64,000 nucleotides of DNA, taken from contig JBBFKY010000004.1 of the NCBI GenBank assembly GCA_037481875.1, positions 186,001 through 250,000 on the forward strand, in the 5' to 3' direction. Shown piece after piece: positions 34,067 through 42,481 of the stretch. The stretch is from Desulfosoma sp. Lineage in GTDB: Bacteria > Desulfobacterota > Syntrophobacteria > Syntrophobacterales > DSM-9756. Position 1 is the first letter of the stretch; every line of letters begins with the position of its first letter. A program made the position numbers and the translations under genes. The notes below the pieces were generated by a model, which searched no databases, was not told the DNA's origin, and saw nothing but the letters and a program-made list of their open reading frames with translations.

Positions 34067-35140
34067 ATGGATTGGCAAAGACCCCCGAACCGAGGCCAAG
34101 GACCCGGGGTGCCTCCGGACCTTGAGCAGGTCATCAACCGATTGCGCCAAAGGTTTCAGTTTCCTGGCTTCAAGGGTGGCGCCATTTGGATGGTGGGCTT
34201 GGTGGTGTTTGTGCTGGTGGTGGCCGCCAATGCCTACTACACCGTGGATCCTCAGGAAACCGCTGTGGTGCAGCGTTTCGGGCGTTTTGTGCGAACGGAG
34301 GGTCCCGGGCTGCATTTCAAGATTCCTTTCGGTGTGGAAACGGTTACCAAGGTGCTGACCGGCCGGGTGCTCCAGCGGGAATACGGTTACCGAACCGTCA
34401 CTCCTGGTGTGCGTTCCCGGTTTACTGAAAAAGGGTTTGAAGAAGAAGCGCGCATGCTCAGCGGTGACCTGAACGTTGTGGATTTGCAGTGGACCGTCCA
34501 GTACAAGATTCGGGATCCTATGGAATACCTGTTTCGGCTGCATGATGTGGAAAGCACTCTGGATGACATTTCCGAATCCGTCATGCGTCGTGTTGTGGGG
34601 AACCGGTACGCCGACGATGTGCTTACGGTGGGGCGAGCTTCCATCGCCGAAATGGCCCGTCAGGAAATTCAACAGATTATGGATACCTACCATACAGGAT
34701 TGCAGATCTTAACCGTGAAGCTGCAAAACGTGAACCCGCCGGATCCTGTAAAATCCGCTTTTAACGAGGTGAATGAGGCCCGCCAGGAAAAGGAGCGCAT
34801 GATCAACGAAGCGCAGCAGGTTTATAACGAGCGCATTCCCAAGGCTCGAGGAGAAGCGCGCCAGACCATTACGCAGGCCGAGGGCTACGCCACGCAGAGA
34901 ATCAATCGGGCTCAAGGGGAGACCACTCGGTTTCGAAGTATTTTGGACGAATACGAAAAGGCTCCGGACGTCACACGGCGTCGCATGTATCTTGAGGCCA
35001 TGAGAGAGTTCGCGTCCAAGGCGGGCAACCTGTTGGTGCTGGATTCGAGCAGTGCCGGGGTGCTGCCCATTTTGGACCTGAATCAGGTGGTTCGGCAGTG
35101 GGCCGATGAAAGTTCAGGGTCCAGAAAGGCAGGGGAGTGA
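34067..35140 (+). CDS. hflK: FtsH protease modulator HflK
   Basis: A 357-aa SPFH/prohibitin-family protein. A short proline-rich cytoplasmic N-terminus precedes one membrane segment (residues 41-59, IWMVGLVVFVLVVAANAYY), then the SPFH domain (VDPQETAVVQRFGRFVRTEG) and the QNVNPPDPVKSAFNEVNEAR coiled-coil region typical of HflK. With HflC it forms the large periplasm-facing cage around FtsH that limits its access to membrane substrates. AAGGAGG lies six bases before the ATG. It overlaps hflC (TGATG). Confidence 0.96.
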   Translation: MDWQRPPNRGQGPGVPPDLEQVINRLRQRFQFPGFKGGAIWMVGLVVFVLVVAANAYYTVDPQETAVVQRFGRFVRTEGPGLHFKIPFGVETVTKVLTGRVLQREYGYRTVTPGVRSRFTEKGFEEEARMLSGDLNVVDLQWTVQYKIRDPMEYLFRLHDVESTLDDISESVMRRVVGNRYADDVLTVGRASIAEMARQEIQQIMDTYHTGLQILTVKLQNVNPPDPVKSAFNEVNEARQEKERMINEAQQVYNERIPKARGEARQTITQAEGYATQRINRAQGETTRFRSILDEYEKAPDVTRRRMYLEAMREFASKAGNLLVLDSSSAGVLPILDLNQVVRQWADESSGSRKAGE

Positions 35141-36141
35141 TGGCCGTGCCGCAAAACTTAAGATTTCCCATGATTATTGTTGTCGTCGCTCTGGGCGTGC
35201 TGGCCGTCAGTTCGTTTTTCGTGGTTTCGGAAACGGAACAGGTGGTGATCACCCAGTGGGGAAAACCGGTAAGGGAACCCATCACTCAAGCGGGGCTCCA
35301 TTTCAAGATTCCCATCATTCAAAAAGCCAACTTCTTTGAAAAACGCGTCCTGAAATGGGACGGAAGCCCAAACCAAATCCCGACACGGGATAAGAAATAC
35401 ATTTGGGTGGATACCACGGCACGATGGCGCATCAAGGATCCTCTGCTTTTTTTGCAACGTGTGGGTAATGTGGGCACGGCCATGAGCCGCCTGGACGGGA
35501 TTATCGATTCGGTGGTGCGGGATCATGTTTCCAACAACCACCTGGTGGAACTCGTGCGTAGTGAAGGCTGGGAGCATGCTCGAGAAAGCCTCATGGAAGC
35601 CGGCCTGGGCGATTACCAGATCATGATGGGCGAAGAGTACGAAGCGGATCCTGAAGCGAACGCCACGCTGGTCAAAGGGCGTGAAAGAATCACTCGAGAA
35701 ATGGTGGCCGACGCTTCCAGGCTTCTTCCCGAATTCGGGATTGAACTTCTGGATATTCGCATCAAACGCATCAATTATGTGGCGACGGTACAGGAAAGGG
35801 TGTTTGAACGGATGATTTCCGAACGGAAACGCATCGCCGCTCAATACCGTTCCGAAGGCGAAGGGGAACGAGCAGCCATTCTGGGGCAGATGGCTCGGGA
35901 TCTGGCACGCATTGAGTCGGAGGCTTACCGAGCGGCGGAGGAGATTCGAGGCAAGGCGGATGCGGAAGCTACGCGCATCTATGCGGAAACTTATGGAAAA
36001 AACCCTGAATTTTACCAATTCTATCAAACGCTCGATTTCTATAGAAGCTACCAGAATCCTCGAGGTCTGTTCGTCATGGGCGCGGACGCCGAACTGTTCC
36101 GCTATCTGAAGGAACGGGAGCCGGAAGCGCAAAATCCATAG
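35140..36141 (+). CDS. hflC: FtsH protease modulator HflC
   Basis: A 333-aa SPFH-family partner of HflK. It has an N-terminal membrane anchor (residues 8-27, IIVVVALGVLAVSSFFVVSE), the SPFH domain (TEQVVITQWGKPV, AGLHFKIPIIQKANFFEKR) and the MISERKRIAAQYRSEGEGER block and the NPEFYQFYQTLDFYR motif near the end, both hallmarks of HflC. The ATG at 35140 overlaps the hflK stop; a GTG at 35137 is an alternative. A 7-bp CGGCCGA/TCGGCCG inverted repeat lies just past the stop (36144-36174) and may end the transcript. Confidence 0.96.
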   Translation: MAVPQNLRFPMIIVVVALGVLAVSSFFVVSETEQVVITQWGKPVREPITQAGLHFKIPIIQKANFFEKRVLKWDGSPNQIPTRDKKYIWVDTTARWRIKDPLLFLQRVGNVGTAMSRLDGIIDSVVRDHVSNNHLVELVRSEGWEHARESLMEAGLGDYQIMMGEEYEADPEANATLVKGRERITREMVADASRLLPEFGIELLDIRIKRINYVATVQERVFERMISERKRIAAQYRSEGEGERAAILGQMARDLARIESEAYRAAEEIRGKADAEATRIYAETYGKNPEFYQFYQTLDFYRSYQNPRGLFVMGADAELFRYLKEREPEAQNP

Positions 36142-36261
36142 AGCGGCCGACGCTTTTTTCAGACTTTTCGGCCGTATAGGATTAGGACCTTGAGGAAGGA
36201 TGCAAACAAGGGTGAGACAACGAGGAGTTAAAGGGAAAAGACCGATGCATCGGAGTTCAGA

Positions 36262-37479
36262 ATGATAGCCGTGGAAGAGAATCCTCAAGGCGTTCAGAAG
36301 GTGGACATTGTTGTGGCCATTCCCACGTTCAATGAGGCGGCTTCTATCGGTCGGGCCGTGGAAATCGTGGGACGAGGGCTTCAAGAACACTATCCCGATC
36401 GGTCATCGGTCATCATCAATTGCGATAATGCTTCGGTGGACGGCACGCGGGAGATGTTTTTTCAAGCCCCTACGAATGTGCCTCGTATGTATCTTTCCAC
36501 GGAACCTCAAAAGCGCGGCAAAGGGGCCAATCTGCGCATGCTTTTTGACAAAGTGACGGCCCTGGAAGCTCAAGCCGTCCTTGTTCTGGAAGCCGACATC
36601 ACCAACATGACACCTCTGTGGGTGCGTCTGTTTCTGGAACCCATCTTTCGAGGCGCCGCCTACGTGACACCGCTTTACATGCGCCACAAATACGAAAGCA
36701 CTCTCACTTCCACCATCGTGTATCCCATGCTTCGATGCCTGTACGGTCGACGCGTGCGTCAACCCGATGCGGGAGACTGCGCCTTTCGTGGAGACATGGC
36801 AGCGGCCTTTCTCAAGGCTTCGGCATGGTCGGAAGCTGTGGAAAACAAAGGGATTGATGTATGGATGGCCGGCGTGGCCCTCACTTCACGGGTTCCTGTG
36901 TGGCAGACCATCATTGGATCTCCCAAGAAACATCGCGTCAAGGATCCCTTTGCCCAATTGGCCGGTCGATTCCGTCATGTGCTCACAGCCTTGTTTGACC
37001 AGATGGAAGCCTATGCGGATTTCTGGAAACGGGTTAAATGGAGCAAGCCTACGGCCTTGTTCAACTTAGAAGGTCAGGAAATGGACAGCCCATCTCTGGT
37101 GGAGATCAACGCGGCGCGGTTGCATCAGAGGTTTTTGGAAGGCTTTCAGGAAAACGAACAGCTTTGGCGTCAGGTGTTTGATGCGGCGGCTTGGAACAAA
37201 CTGGACGAAATACGGCGTATGCCTTACGAGCAGTTCACCTTTCCCAGTCAGACCTGGGCGGCGCTTCTGTTTGACACGGCCTGCGCCTACCGGCGCATGA
37301 CACCCCAAGAGCGAGAACGTCTCTTGGATTCCCTGATTCCCTTGTACCTGGGGAGAGTGGTCGCTTTCGTGAAACGCACGGAACGCCTTTCCGTACAGCA
37401 GGCTGAAGATACGGTGGAACAGACCTGCGCCGTCTTTGAAGAGTCCAAACCCTACCTGGTGGACCGATGGCCATCATGA
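36262..37479 (+). CDS. GT-A glycosyltransferase, mannosylglycerate/glucosylglycerate-synthase-like
   Basis: A 405-aa GT2-superfamily enzyme. The nucleotide-binding start is VVAIPTFNEAASIGRAVE, followed by INCDNASVDGTREMF, a basic lid EPQKRGKGANLRMLF, and a metal-binding site read as LEADITNMTPLWVR. The PDAGDCAFRGDMAAAF, NKGIDVWM and KKHRVKDP blocks recall mannosylglycerate synthase (GT78) and GpgS (GT81), retaining enzymes that use glycerate or 3-phosphoglycerate, so a compatible-solute role is likely. The long helical C-terminus fits too. Donor and acceptor are inference. A receiver-domain gene follows 52 bp downstream. Confidence 0.72.
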   Translation: MIAVEENPQGVQKVDIVVAIPTFNEAASIGRAVEIVGRGLQEHYPDRSSVIINCDNASVDGTREMFFQAPTNVPRMYLSTEPQKRGKGANLRMLFDKVTALEAQAVLVLEADITNMTPLWVRLFLEPIFRGAAYVTPLYMRHKYESTLTSTIVYPMLRCLYGRRVRQPDAGDCAFRGDMAAAFLKASAWSEAVENKGIDVWMAGVALTSRVPVWQTIIGSPKKHRVKDPFAQLAGRFRHVLTALFDQMEAYADFWKRVKWSKPTALFNLEGQEMDSPSLVEINAARLHQRFLEGFQENEQLWRQVFDAAAWNKLDEIRRMPYEQFTFPSQTWAALLFDTACAYRRMTPQERERLLDSLIPLYLGRVVAFVKRTERLSVQQAEDTVEQTCAVFEESKPYLVDRWPS

Positions 37480-37531
37480 AAAAGAAGGGTCGCTTTTGAA
37501 CGGTGCGTTTGCTTGCGGCAGGAGGAACCCT

Positions 37532-37897
37532 ATGGCAAAGATTTTAGTGGTGGACGACGAAGAACATATTCGGCTGCTGTATTCGGAAGAGCTTCGGGAT
37601 GCGGGATACGAAGTCATCACGGCGGAAAGCGGCTACAAGCTTCTGGAACGTATCGAGGAAGAAAAGCCGGACCTGGTGATTTTGGATATCAAGATGGTGG
37701 ACTATGACGGTTTGGATCTTCTGCAGGATATTCGAAGCCGGTTTTATGACCTGCCGGTGATCCTTTCCACCGCCTACGACACGTTCAAGGAAGATTCCAA
37801 ATCCATCGCCGCCGATTACTACGTGGTGAAAAGCTTTGACCTGACGGAACTCAAGAAAAAGATCGCCATGGCCCTGGAAACCCATCTCCCGGGCTGA
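37532..37897 (+). CDS. Single-domain response regulator (CheY-like)
   Basis: A 121-aa receiver domain with no output module. The acidic pocket DDEEH is at residues 8-12, the phosphorylatable Asp is in LVILDIKMVDYDG near residue 52, the Thr/Ser position is ILSTAYD, and Lys is in YYVVKSFD near residue 102. The ATG at 37532 follows AGGAGG; a longer frame from 37436 overlaps the glycosyltransferase. No histidine kinase is adjacent, so its kinase and partner are unknown. A convergent lptG gene ends 34 bp away. Confidence 0.9.
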   Translation: MAKILVVDDEEHIRLLYSEELRDAGYEVITAESGYKLLERIEEEKPDLVILDIKMVDYDGLDLLQDIRSRFYDLPVILSTAYDTFKEDSKSIAADYYVVKSFDLTELKKKIAMALETHLPG

Positions 37898-37930
37898 AGG
37901 GTTTAGACAAGGACGTGATTTTTTTGAACT

Positions 37931-39007
37931 TCACTGGGGAGCCCGCATCCACAGAAAGGCTCCGATACCGGCAAACAATACATTTGGAATCCAGACCCCC
38001 AAAGCCGGAGAAAGGGTTTCCGAACGGGCTAAAGAAGAGCCCACTTGAAAAAGCACCAGGTAGGCAAAGGTAAGTCCCAAGCCCATGGTCAGACCTGAGG
38101 CGATGCCGCCTCGATGCCCCAGATGCAGGCTGAGACTGACGCCGATAAGGCCTAAAATCCCTGCCGCCAAGGCCGTCGCCGCCCGTGAATGCAGTTCCAC
38201 CACGTACGGTACAGCGTTGTAGCCGTCGGCACGAAGTCTTAGCGTGTAACCATAAAGCTGGTCCCAGCGAAGATCTTCCGGAAGTGCTGCAGCGACGGTC
38301 AGGTCTTTGGGATCCAGATTGAGGGCGATCTCTTTTTCTGCAAACACTTGGTGCCGAGCCAGGCCTTCTTCCATCTGCAGAAGGATTCCCTTTTCCGCTT
38401 TCCATGTGAAAGGGACCCAGACAAGGCGCAGAGCGTCCACACGTTCACGCAGCCTGAAGTGTTCGTCCAGATAATAGATGGAAACTCCTTGAAAAATCTT
38501 GGACCTGTCATCGTAGGTTCTGGCCTGCAGAAAAAAATCCTGTCCGTGGTACCAGACGTTTTCCTGCAAAAAACCTAGCTGCACGCGTTTTTTGTCGATT
38601 TTTTCCTGCCAGACTCCGGCTGCTTTGTGACTGAGGGGACGACCGACGGTTTCGCCGGCTACGAAAGTAAGCAGCGCCAGCGCACAAGAAGCCGCCACCA
38701 TGGGAGCCGCATAAACCCAAGCGGAAAGCCCTGCAGCCCGTAAGGCCATGATCTCTCGGTTTCTCTGGAGCAGGCCCAAGCCGATAAGAGCGGCCAAAAG
38801 GGCGGCCATGGGAATGCCTTGAGTAAGAATCGCGGGAAGCTTATAGGCGAAATAAAGGGCGGCATCCGAAGCGGCGGCCTTTTTTTCGAGAATGTCATCC
38901 AGCTTTTCGAAAAAATCCACCACAAGGTAAATGCCTCCAAAACCGAAAAGGGCGACACCAAAGACCGCAAGAAAGTGGTTCAAGACGTAGCGCGTGATAA
39001 TTTTCAT
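37931..39007 (-). CDS. lptG: LPS export ABC transporter permease LptG
   Basis: A 358-aa YjgP/YjgQ-family protein with three N-terminal membrane helices (residues 12-35, 60-80, 100-122), a periplasmic beta-jellyroll-like domain (about 130-260) and three C-terminal helices. The first residues MKIITRYVLNHFLAVFGVAL are typical of LptG, and RNREIMALRAAGLS is the cytoplasmic coupling helix contacting LptB. With LptF it extracts LPS from the inner membrane. The ATG at 39007 overlaps the lptF stop; the track to 39268 lies inside lptF. Confidence 0.93.
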   Translation of the reverse strand: MKIITRYVLNHFLAVFGVALFGFGGIYLVVDFFEKLDDILEKKAAASDAALYFAYKLPAILTQGIPMAALLAALIGLGLLQRNREIMALRAAGLSAWVYAAPMVAASCALALLTFVAGETVGRPLSHKAAGVWQEKIDKKRVQLGFLQENVWYHGQDFFLQARTYDDRSKIFQGVSIYYLDEHFRLRERVDALRLVWVPFTWKAEKGILLQMEEGLARHQVFAEKEIALNLDPKDLTVAAALPEDLRWDQLYGYTLRLRADGYNAVPYVVELHSRAATALAAGILGLIGVSLSLHLGHRGGIASGLTMGLGLTFAYLVLFQVGSSLARSETLSPALGVWIPNVLFAGIGAFLWMRAPQ

Positions 39008-40092
39008 CGGCGGTCGGCTTTCATCCAAAGGAACACTGCCAAAAGTCCCGTCACCGCATTGGGAAACCAAATACCGATAACGGCGGGGATTACGCGTTGT
39101 TCCGACAGGGCGTTTCCGGCGGAAAGGAGCAGGTAATAGGCGAGAAACAAGGCAATCCCGAGCGTGATGCCGGTCATGCGTCGCCCTTGAGCGAAAAGGA
39201 CGCCGAAAGGAGCGGCGGCCATGCCCAAGCAGAAACAAGCAAAAGGAAGAGCCAGACGCTTGTGCCATTCCAGGGCATAGCGTAAGTTCTGGGTTTTCAT
39301 CATGGCTGAGCTTAATTCGGCAAGAGTCATTTCTCCTCTGGTCCAGGATACTTCTTTGTTCGATCCCAGAAGAGTGTCCAAGGACAGGACCAGATCGTAG
39401 TTTTGAAAGGTGATGGTTTGGCTGGTCTTCAAATCTTTGCCCATGCGGGAAAGCATACCGTCCCGCACATGCAGGATGATTTCTTTCCCGTCCGAGCGTT
39501 CCCGAATGACGGCTTCTCGTGCGGTGATGGTCACATGGGTGTGAGGGTTTCGAGCATCATGGATTAACACACCGCGGACGGTCTGTTCCGACGGTTCGAC
39601 ACGGTTGAAAAAGAAAACCATGTTCGGCAAGGTGTCAATGAAACGACCTTCACGCAAAAGCGCCGGAATGACGGCTCGACTGAGGGATTTCAAGGTGCTT
39701 TTCAGTTCCCGGTTGGCGGTTGGCAGAATCTGAGTGGAGGTGTAAAAGGACAAGGCGGTAAAGGCCAGAGCCAGGGCCAGGACTGGGGGAGCCAATTGGC
39801 GGAAGCTGAGGCCGGCGCTGCGCATGGCGATGATTTCATTGTCGGCGCTGAGGCGAACAAAGCCCACAACGGTGCCCATAAGACTTGCCATGGGTAAGGC
39901 GTACAAGGCAAGTTTGGGAAGGGCCAGGGCCATCACGGTGACGATGTCCGCAGTGGAAACGGAAGCCGAGGTCAGGTACTGAAGGAACTGCATGAGCCGG
40001 CCTGTGACGAGAATCATGAGCAGACCAAGGAAGCACAAGCATGCCGGCACCAGCTGTTCCAGGATGATGTATCGGTAAAGAATCCAGCTCAT
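39004..40092 (-). CDS. lptF: LPS export ABC transporter permease LptF
   Basis: A 362-aa partner of LptG with the same architecture. It begins MSWILYRYIILEQLVPACLC, has the coupling helix ADNEIIAMRSAGLSFRQLA, a periplasmic domain with SRAVIPALLREGRFIDTLPN, and three C-terminal helices with GRRMTGITLGIALFLAYYLL. The start at 40092 has a GAGGGGG upstream at somewhat long spacing; the open frame continues to 40425 but the leader is not conserved-looking. lptF precedes lptG with a 4-base overlap. LptB, LptC and LptA genes are not in the window. Confidence 0.93.
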   Translation of the reverse strand: MSWILYRYIILEQLVPACLCFLGLLMILVTGRLMQFLQYLTSASVSTADIVTVMALALPKLALYALPMASLMGTVVGFVRLSADNEIIAMRSAGLSFRQLAPPVLALALAFTALSFYTSTQILPTANRELKSTLKSLSRAVIPALLREGRFIDTLPNMVFFFNRVEPSEQTVRGVLIHDARNPHTHVTITAREAVIRERSDGKEIILHVRDGMLSRMGKDLKTSQTITFQNYDLVLSLDTLLGSNKEVSWTRGEMTLAELSSAMMKTQNLRYALEWHKRLALPFACFCLGMAAAPFGVLFAQGRRMTGITLGIALFLAYYLLLSAGNALSEQRVIPAVIGIWFPNAVTGLLAVFLWMKADRR

Positions 40093-40183
40093 CGACGGCG
40101 TAAGCCCCCTCAAGAAGCCATTCCAATAGGGTTCGCCCGCATGTGACGCATGGCCCTCATACCCAAAGCCCAAGAGGTGGTCA

Positions 40184-41263
40184 ATGGCCAAAAGGGAAAA
40201 GACGGCACGAAGTGATTTCCCGAGCGTTCGCCAATGGCTGGAAGCAAGGGAGTATGAGGTTTTGTCTGCCCAGGCGCAAAAGAGTGCGGAGACTAGAGGT
40301 CGCCTGCGCCCTGAGGATCCTGAATGTCCCCTGCGCACGGCGTACCAGCGCGATCGAGACCGGATTGTCCATTCCAAAGCCTTTCGACGTCTCAAACATA
40401 AAACCCAGGTGTTTCTTTCCCCCACAGGAGACCATTACCGCACACGCCTCACCCATACCCTGGAAGTTTCGCAGATTGCTCGAACCATCGGCCGAGCCCT
40501 GGCTCTAAACGAGGACTTGATTGAAGCGGTGGCTCTAGGCCACGACTTGGGACACACCCCTTTCGGGCATGGAGGAGAACGTGTCTTGAATCAAGTACAT
40601 CCCGAAGGCTTCCGTCACCATGAACAAAGCCTTCGCGTCGTGGATTCCCTGGAGAAAGGGGGGCGAGGTCTGAACCTCACTTATGAAGTTCGAGACGGTA
40701 TCCTGAAGCATTCCAAGGGAAAAACCCATCCTATTTTGACGGAACCTGCCAAAAGGCCTCTGACTTTGGAAGGACAGGTGGTGCGTGTGGCCGACATTGT
40801 GGCCTACCTCAACCATGATCTGGACGACGCCATTCGTGCCCGGGTATTGTCACCCCAGGATCTTCCTCAATCCATTCGGTCCCGGCTTGGGGAAACGCAT
40901 GCCCAAAGGATTCACACGCTGGTTGAAGATGTGATTAACGCCAGTTGGGCGGAAGGATTGCAAGAGATACGCATGAGTGAGCCCATTTTGAATCTTGTGG
41001 AGCAGCTTCGAGCGTTTCTTTTTGAGAGGGTGTACGAGTTGGAAACCATACGTCAGGAATTTCAAAGGGTTCAGAAGATTCTCGAGGATCTGTACACTGT
41101 GCTTCTTAAGGACAAGGATTTGTTCCGGAAAGAGGTGGGACCTCGGGACTCAAGAGTGACCCGGGCCCAACAGGTCTGCGATCACATCGCCGGCATGACG
41201 GATCGGTATGCCTTGGATCTTTACAAAAAGATTTTTCTTCCTCGCCCGTGGATGCGTCTGTAA
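40184..41263 (+). CDS. dgt: Deoxyguanosinetriphosphate triphosphohydrolase-like protein
   Basis: A 359-aa HD-domain enzyme. The metal ligands read H in RLTHTLEVSQIARTIGRAL (first His), HD in ALGHDLGHTPFGHGGE and a further D in VRVADIVAYLNHDLDDAI. RTAYQRDRDRIVHSKAFRRL and KHKTQVF at the N-terminus are typical dGTPase elements. It removes triphosphate from dNTPs, usually dGTP; substrate range varies in the type-2 subfamily of this length. AGAGGTGG precedes the ATG. It is divergent from lptF, with 91 bp between. Confidence 0.93.
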   Translation: MAKREKTARSDFPSVRQWLEAREYEVLSAQAQKSAETRGRLRPEDPECPLRTAYQRDRDRIVHSKAFRRLKHKTQVFLSPTGDHYRTRLTHTLEVSQIARTIGRALALNEDLIEAVALGHDLGHTPFGHGGERVLNQVHPEGFRHHEQSLRVVDSLEKGGRGLNLTYEVRDGILKHSKGKTHPILTEPAKRPLTLEGQVVRVADIVAYLNHDLDDAIRARVLSPQDLPQSIRSRLGETHAQRIHTLVEDVINASWAEGLQEIRMSEPILNLVEQLRAFLFERVYELETIRQEFQRVQKILEDLYTVLLKDKDLFRKEVGPRDSRVTRAQQVCDHIAGMTDRYALDLYKKIFLPRPWMRL

Positions 41264-41486
41264 AAGACATGAGGGGGATAAGAGGGCATGGTCCAAGCAG
41301 CTTCACGGAGTGTTGATGGTTCGTTCGGGGTAGGCAGAAGCTCGAAAAATCGGCGAATTGCTTGACACTCAATTTTTTACCGTGCTAACGCTTGCGTGAT
41401 TTTTTCCCTGACCTCGACGGGTATCTCAAAACCTTTGGCCGGAGGGCGAACATCGAAAAGACTTTCGAGGCCCACAAGGAGGGGTC

Positions 41487-42443
41487 ATGAAAAATCCCAA
41501 GAAACCCAATGAGAAAAGTGATCTTCACTTCGAGGCGTCTGACGACATGCAAGACCTTTTCAAAGAAATCGAAAGCGTGGACGCGACTTTCGAAGACGAG
41601 GAAGAGGTCCTGGAACTGGAAGAGGTTGTGGAAGATGCCGAGAACGACCTCAAAGACCTTCCGGACCTTGACGAGGGTGTTTCGGATTTCGATGAGTTGG
41701 AACCCATGCTGGATGAGAGCCAGGAGGACGAATCTCTTTTCGACGAAGAGGAGGTAACGGTCGAGTTGGCTCCTCCTAAGGGAAAAGCTGAGGGAGTTCG
41801 ACGTGAACCCCTGGATGAAGAGATTTTCAAGGAAGATCTCGAGAAGGCCGAGGAGCCGAAATCGGAATTCCGGGATCTACTTTCTGAAGAGCCGAGAGAT
41901 CAAAAGGAACCGCAGGAAGACGTGCTTCCTGACGCCTTGAAGGAAGAAGAATTGGAAGAGTTCGAGGACGAACTGGAAGAACCGAAGCCGTTGGAAACGG
42001 CGACGTGGGAGACAGACGAAGAATTGGACGCCATGCTCAAAGGCTTTGACGTCAAGGAAGACCTCCTGGAAAAGGCGGACCGGGTTGAGCAGGAGGCACC
42101 GTCGGCGTTGATTCATGAAGAAGTCGCGAAAGAAGTGATTTCTCCAAAGAAACTTGCGGAGAAGCCCCTGGAGAGCGAGACCGACCTGGTTCAGGACGCT
42201 GCGGTGGCGGCTGTGACGACGATGGTCGCTCAGGAGTTGACGGAACGCCGTCTGGAGGCATTCATCGAACCTGCCGAGGAGAAAGCCATGGAAGAACGTC
42301 CGGCCTTGTTCCAACCGATTCTGGAAATTCTGGAAAAAAGGGTCCAAGTCATGGTGCAAAAGGCGGTGGAGGAGCAACTGCCGAGGATTGTTCGTCGGGT
42401 TTTGCAGGAAGAGATCGAACGGCTGAGGAGAAGCCTCGGCTGA
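41487..42443 (+). CDS. Highly acidic protein with a PopZ-like C-terminal helix, function unknown
   Basis: A 318-aa protein dominated by Glu, Asp and Leu (VLELEEVVEDAENDLKDLPD); residues 20-250 look disordered or helical with almost no Gly or aromatics. The end is a conserved-looking amphipathic region: LEILEKRVQVMVQKAVEEQL, then PRIVRRVLQEEIERLRRS, which resembles the C-terminal helices of PopZ/DUF2497 and of Deltaproteobacterial regulators that end in E-I-E-R-L. AAGGAGGGG precedes the ATG. TTGACA at 41362 with a poor -10 may drive it. It lies directly upstream of valS. A scaffold or polar-hub role is speculation. Confidence 0.7.
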   Translation: MKNPKKPNEKSDLHFEASDDMQDLFKEIESVDATFEDEEEVLELEEVVEDAENDLKDLPDLDEGVSDFDELEPMLDESQEDESLFDEEEVTVELAPPKGKAEGVRREPLDEEIFKEDLEKAEEPKSEFRDLLSEEPRDQKEPQEDVLPDALKEEELEEFEDELEEPKPLETATWETDEELDAMLKGFDVKEDLLEKADRVEQEAPSALIHEEVAKEVISPKKLAEKPLESETDLVQDAAVAAVTTMVAQELTERRLEAFIEPAEEKAMEERPALFQPILEILEKRVQVMVQKAVEEQLPRIVRRVLQEEIERLRRSLG

Positions 42444-42481
42444 AAGTGAATAGGAACGGGAAAGGTGGAGGGATTCTCTTG

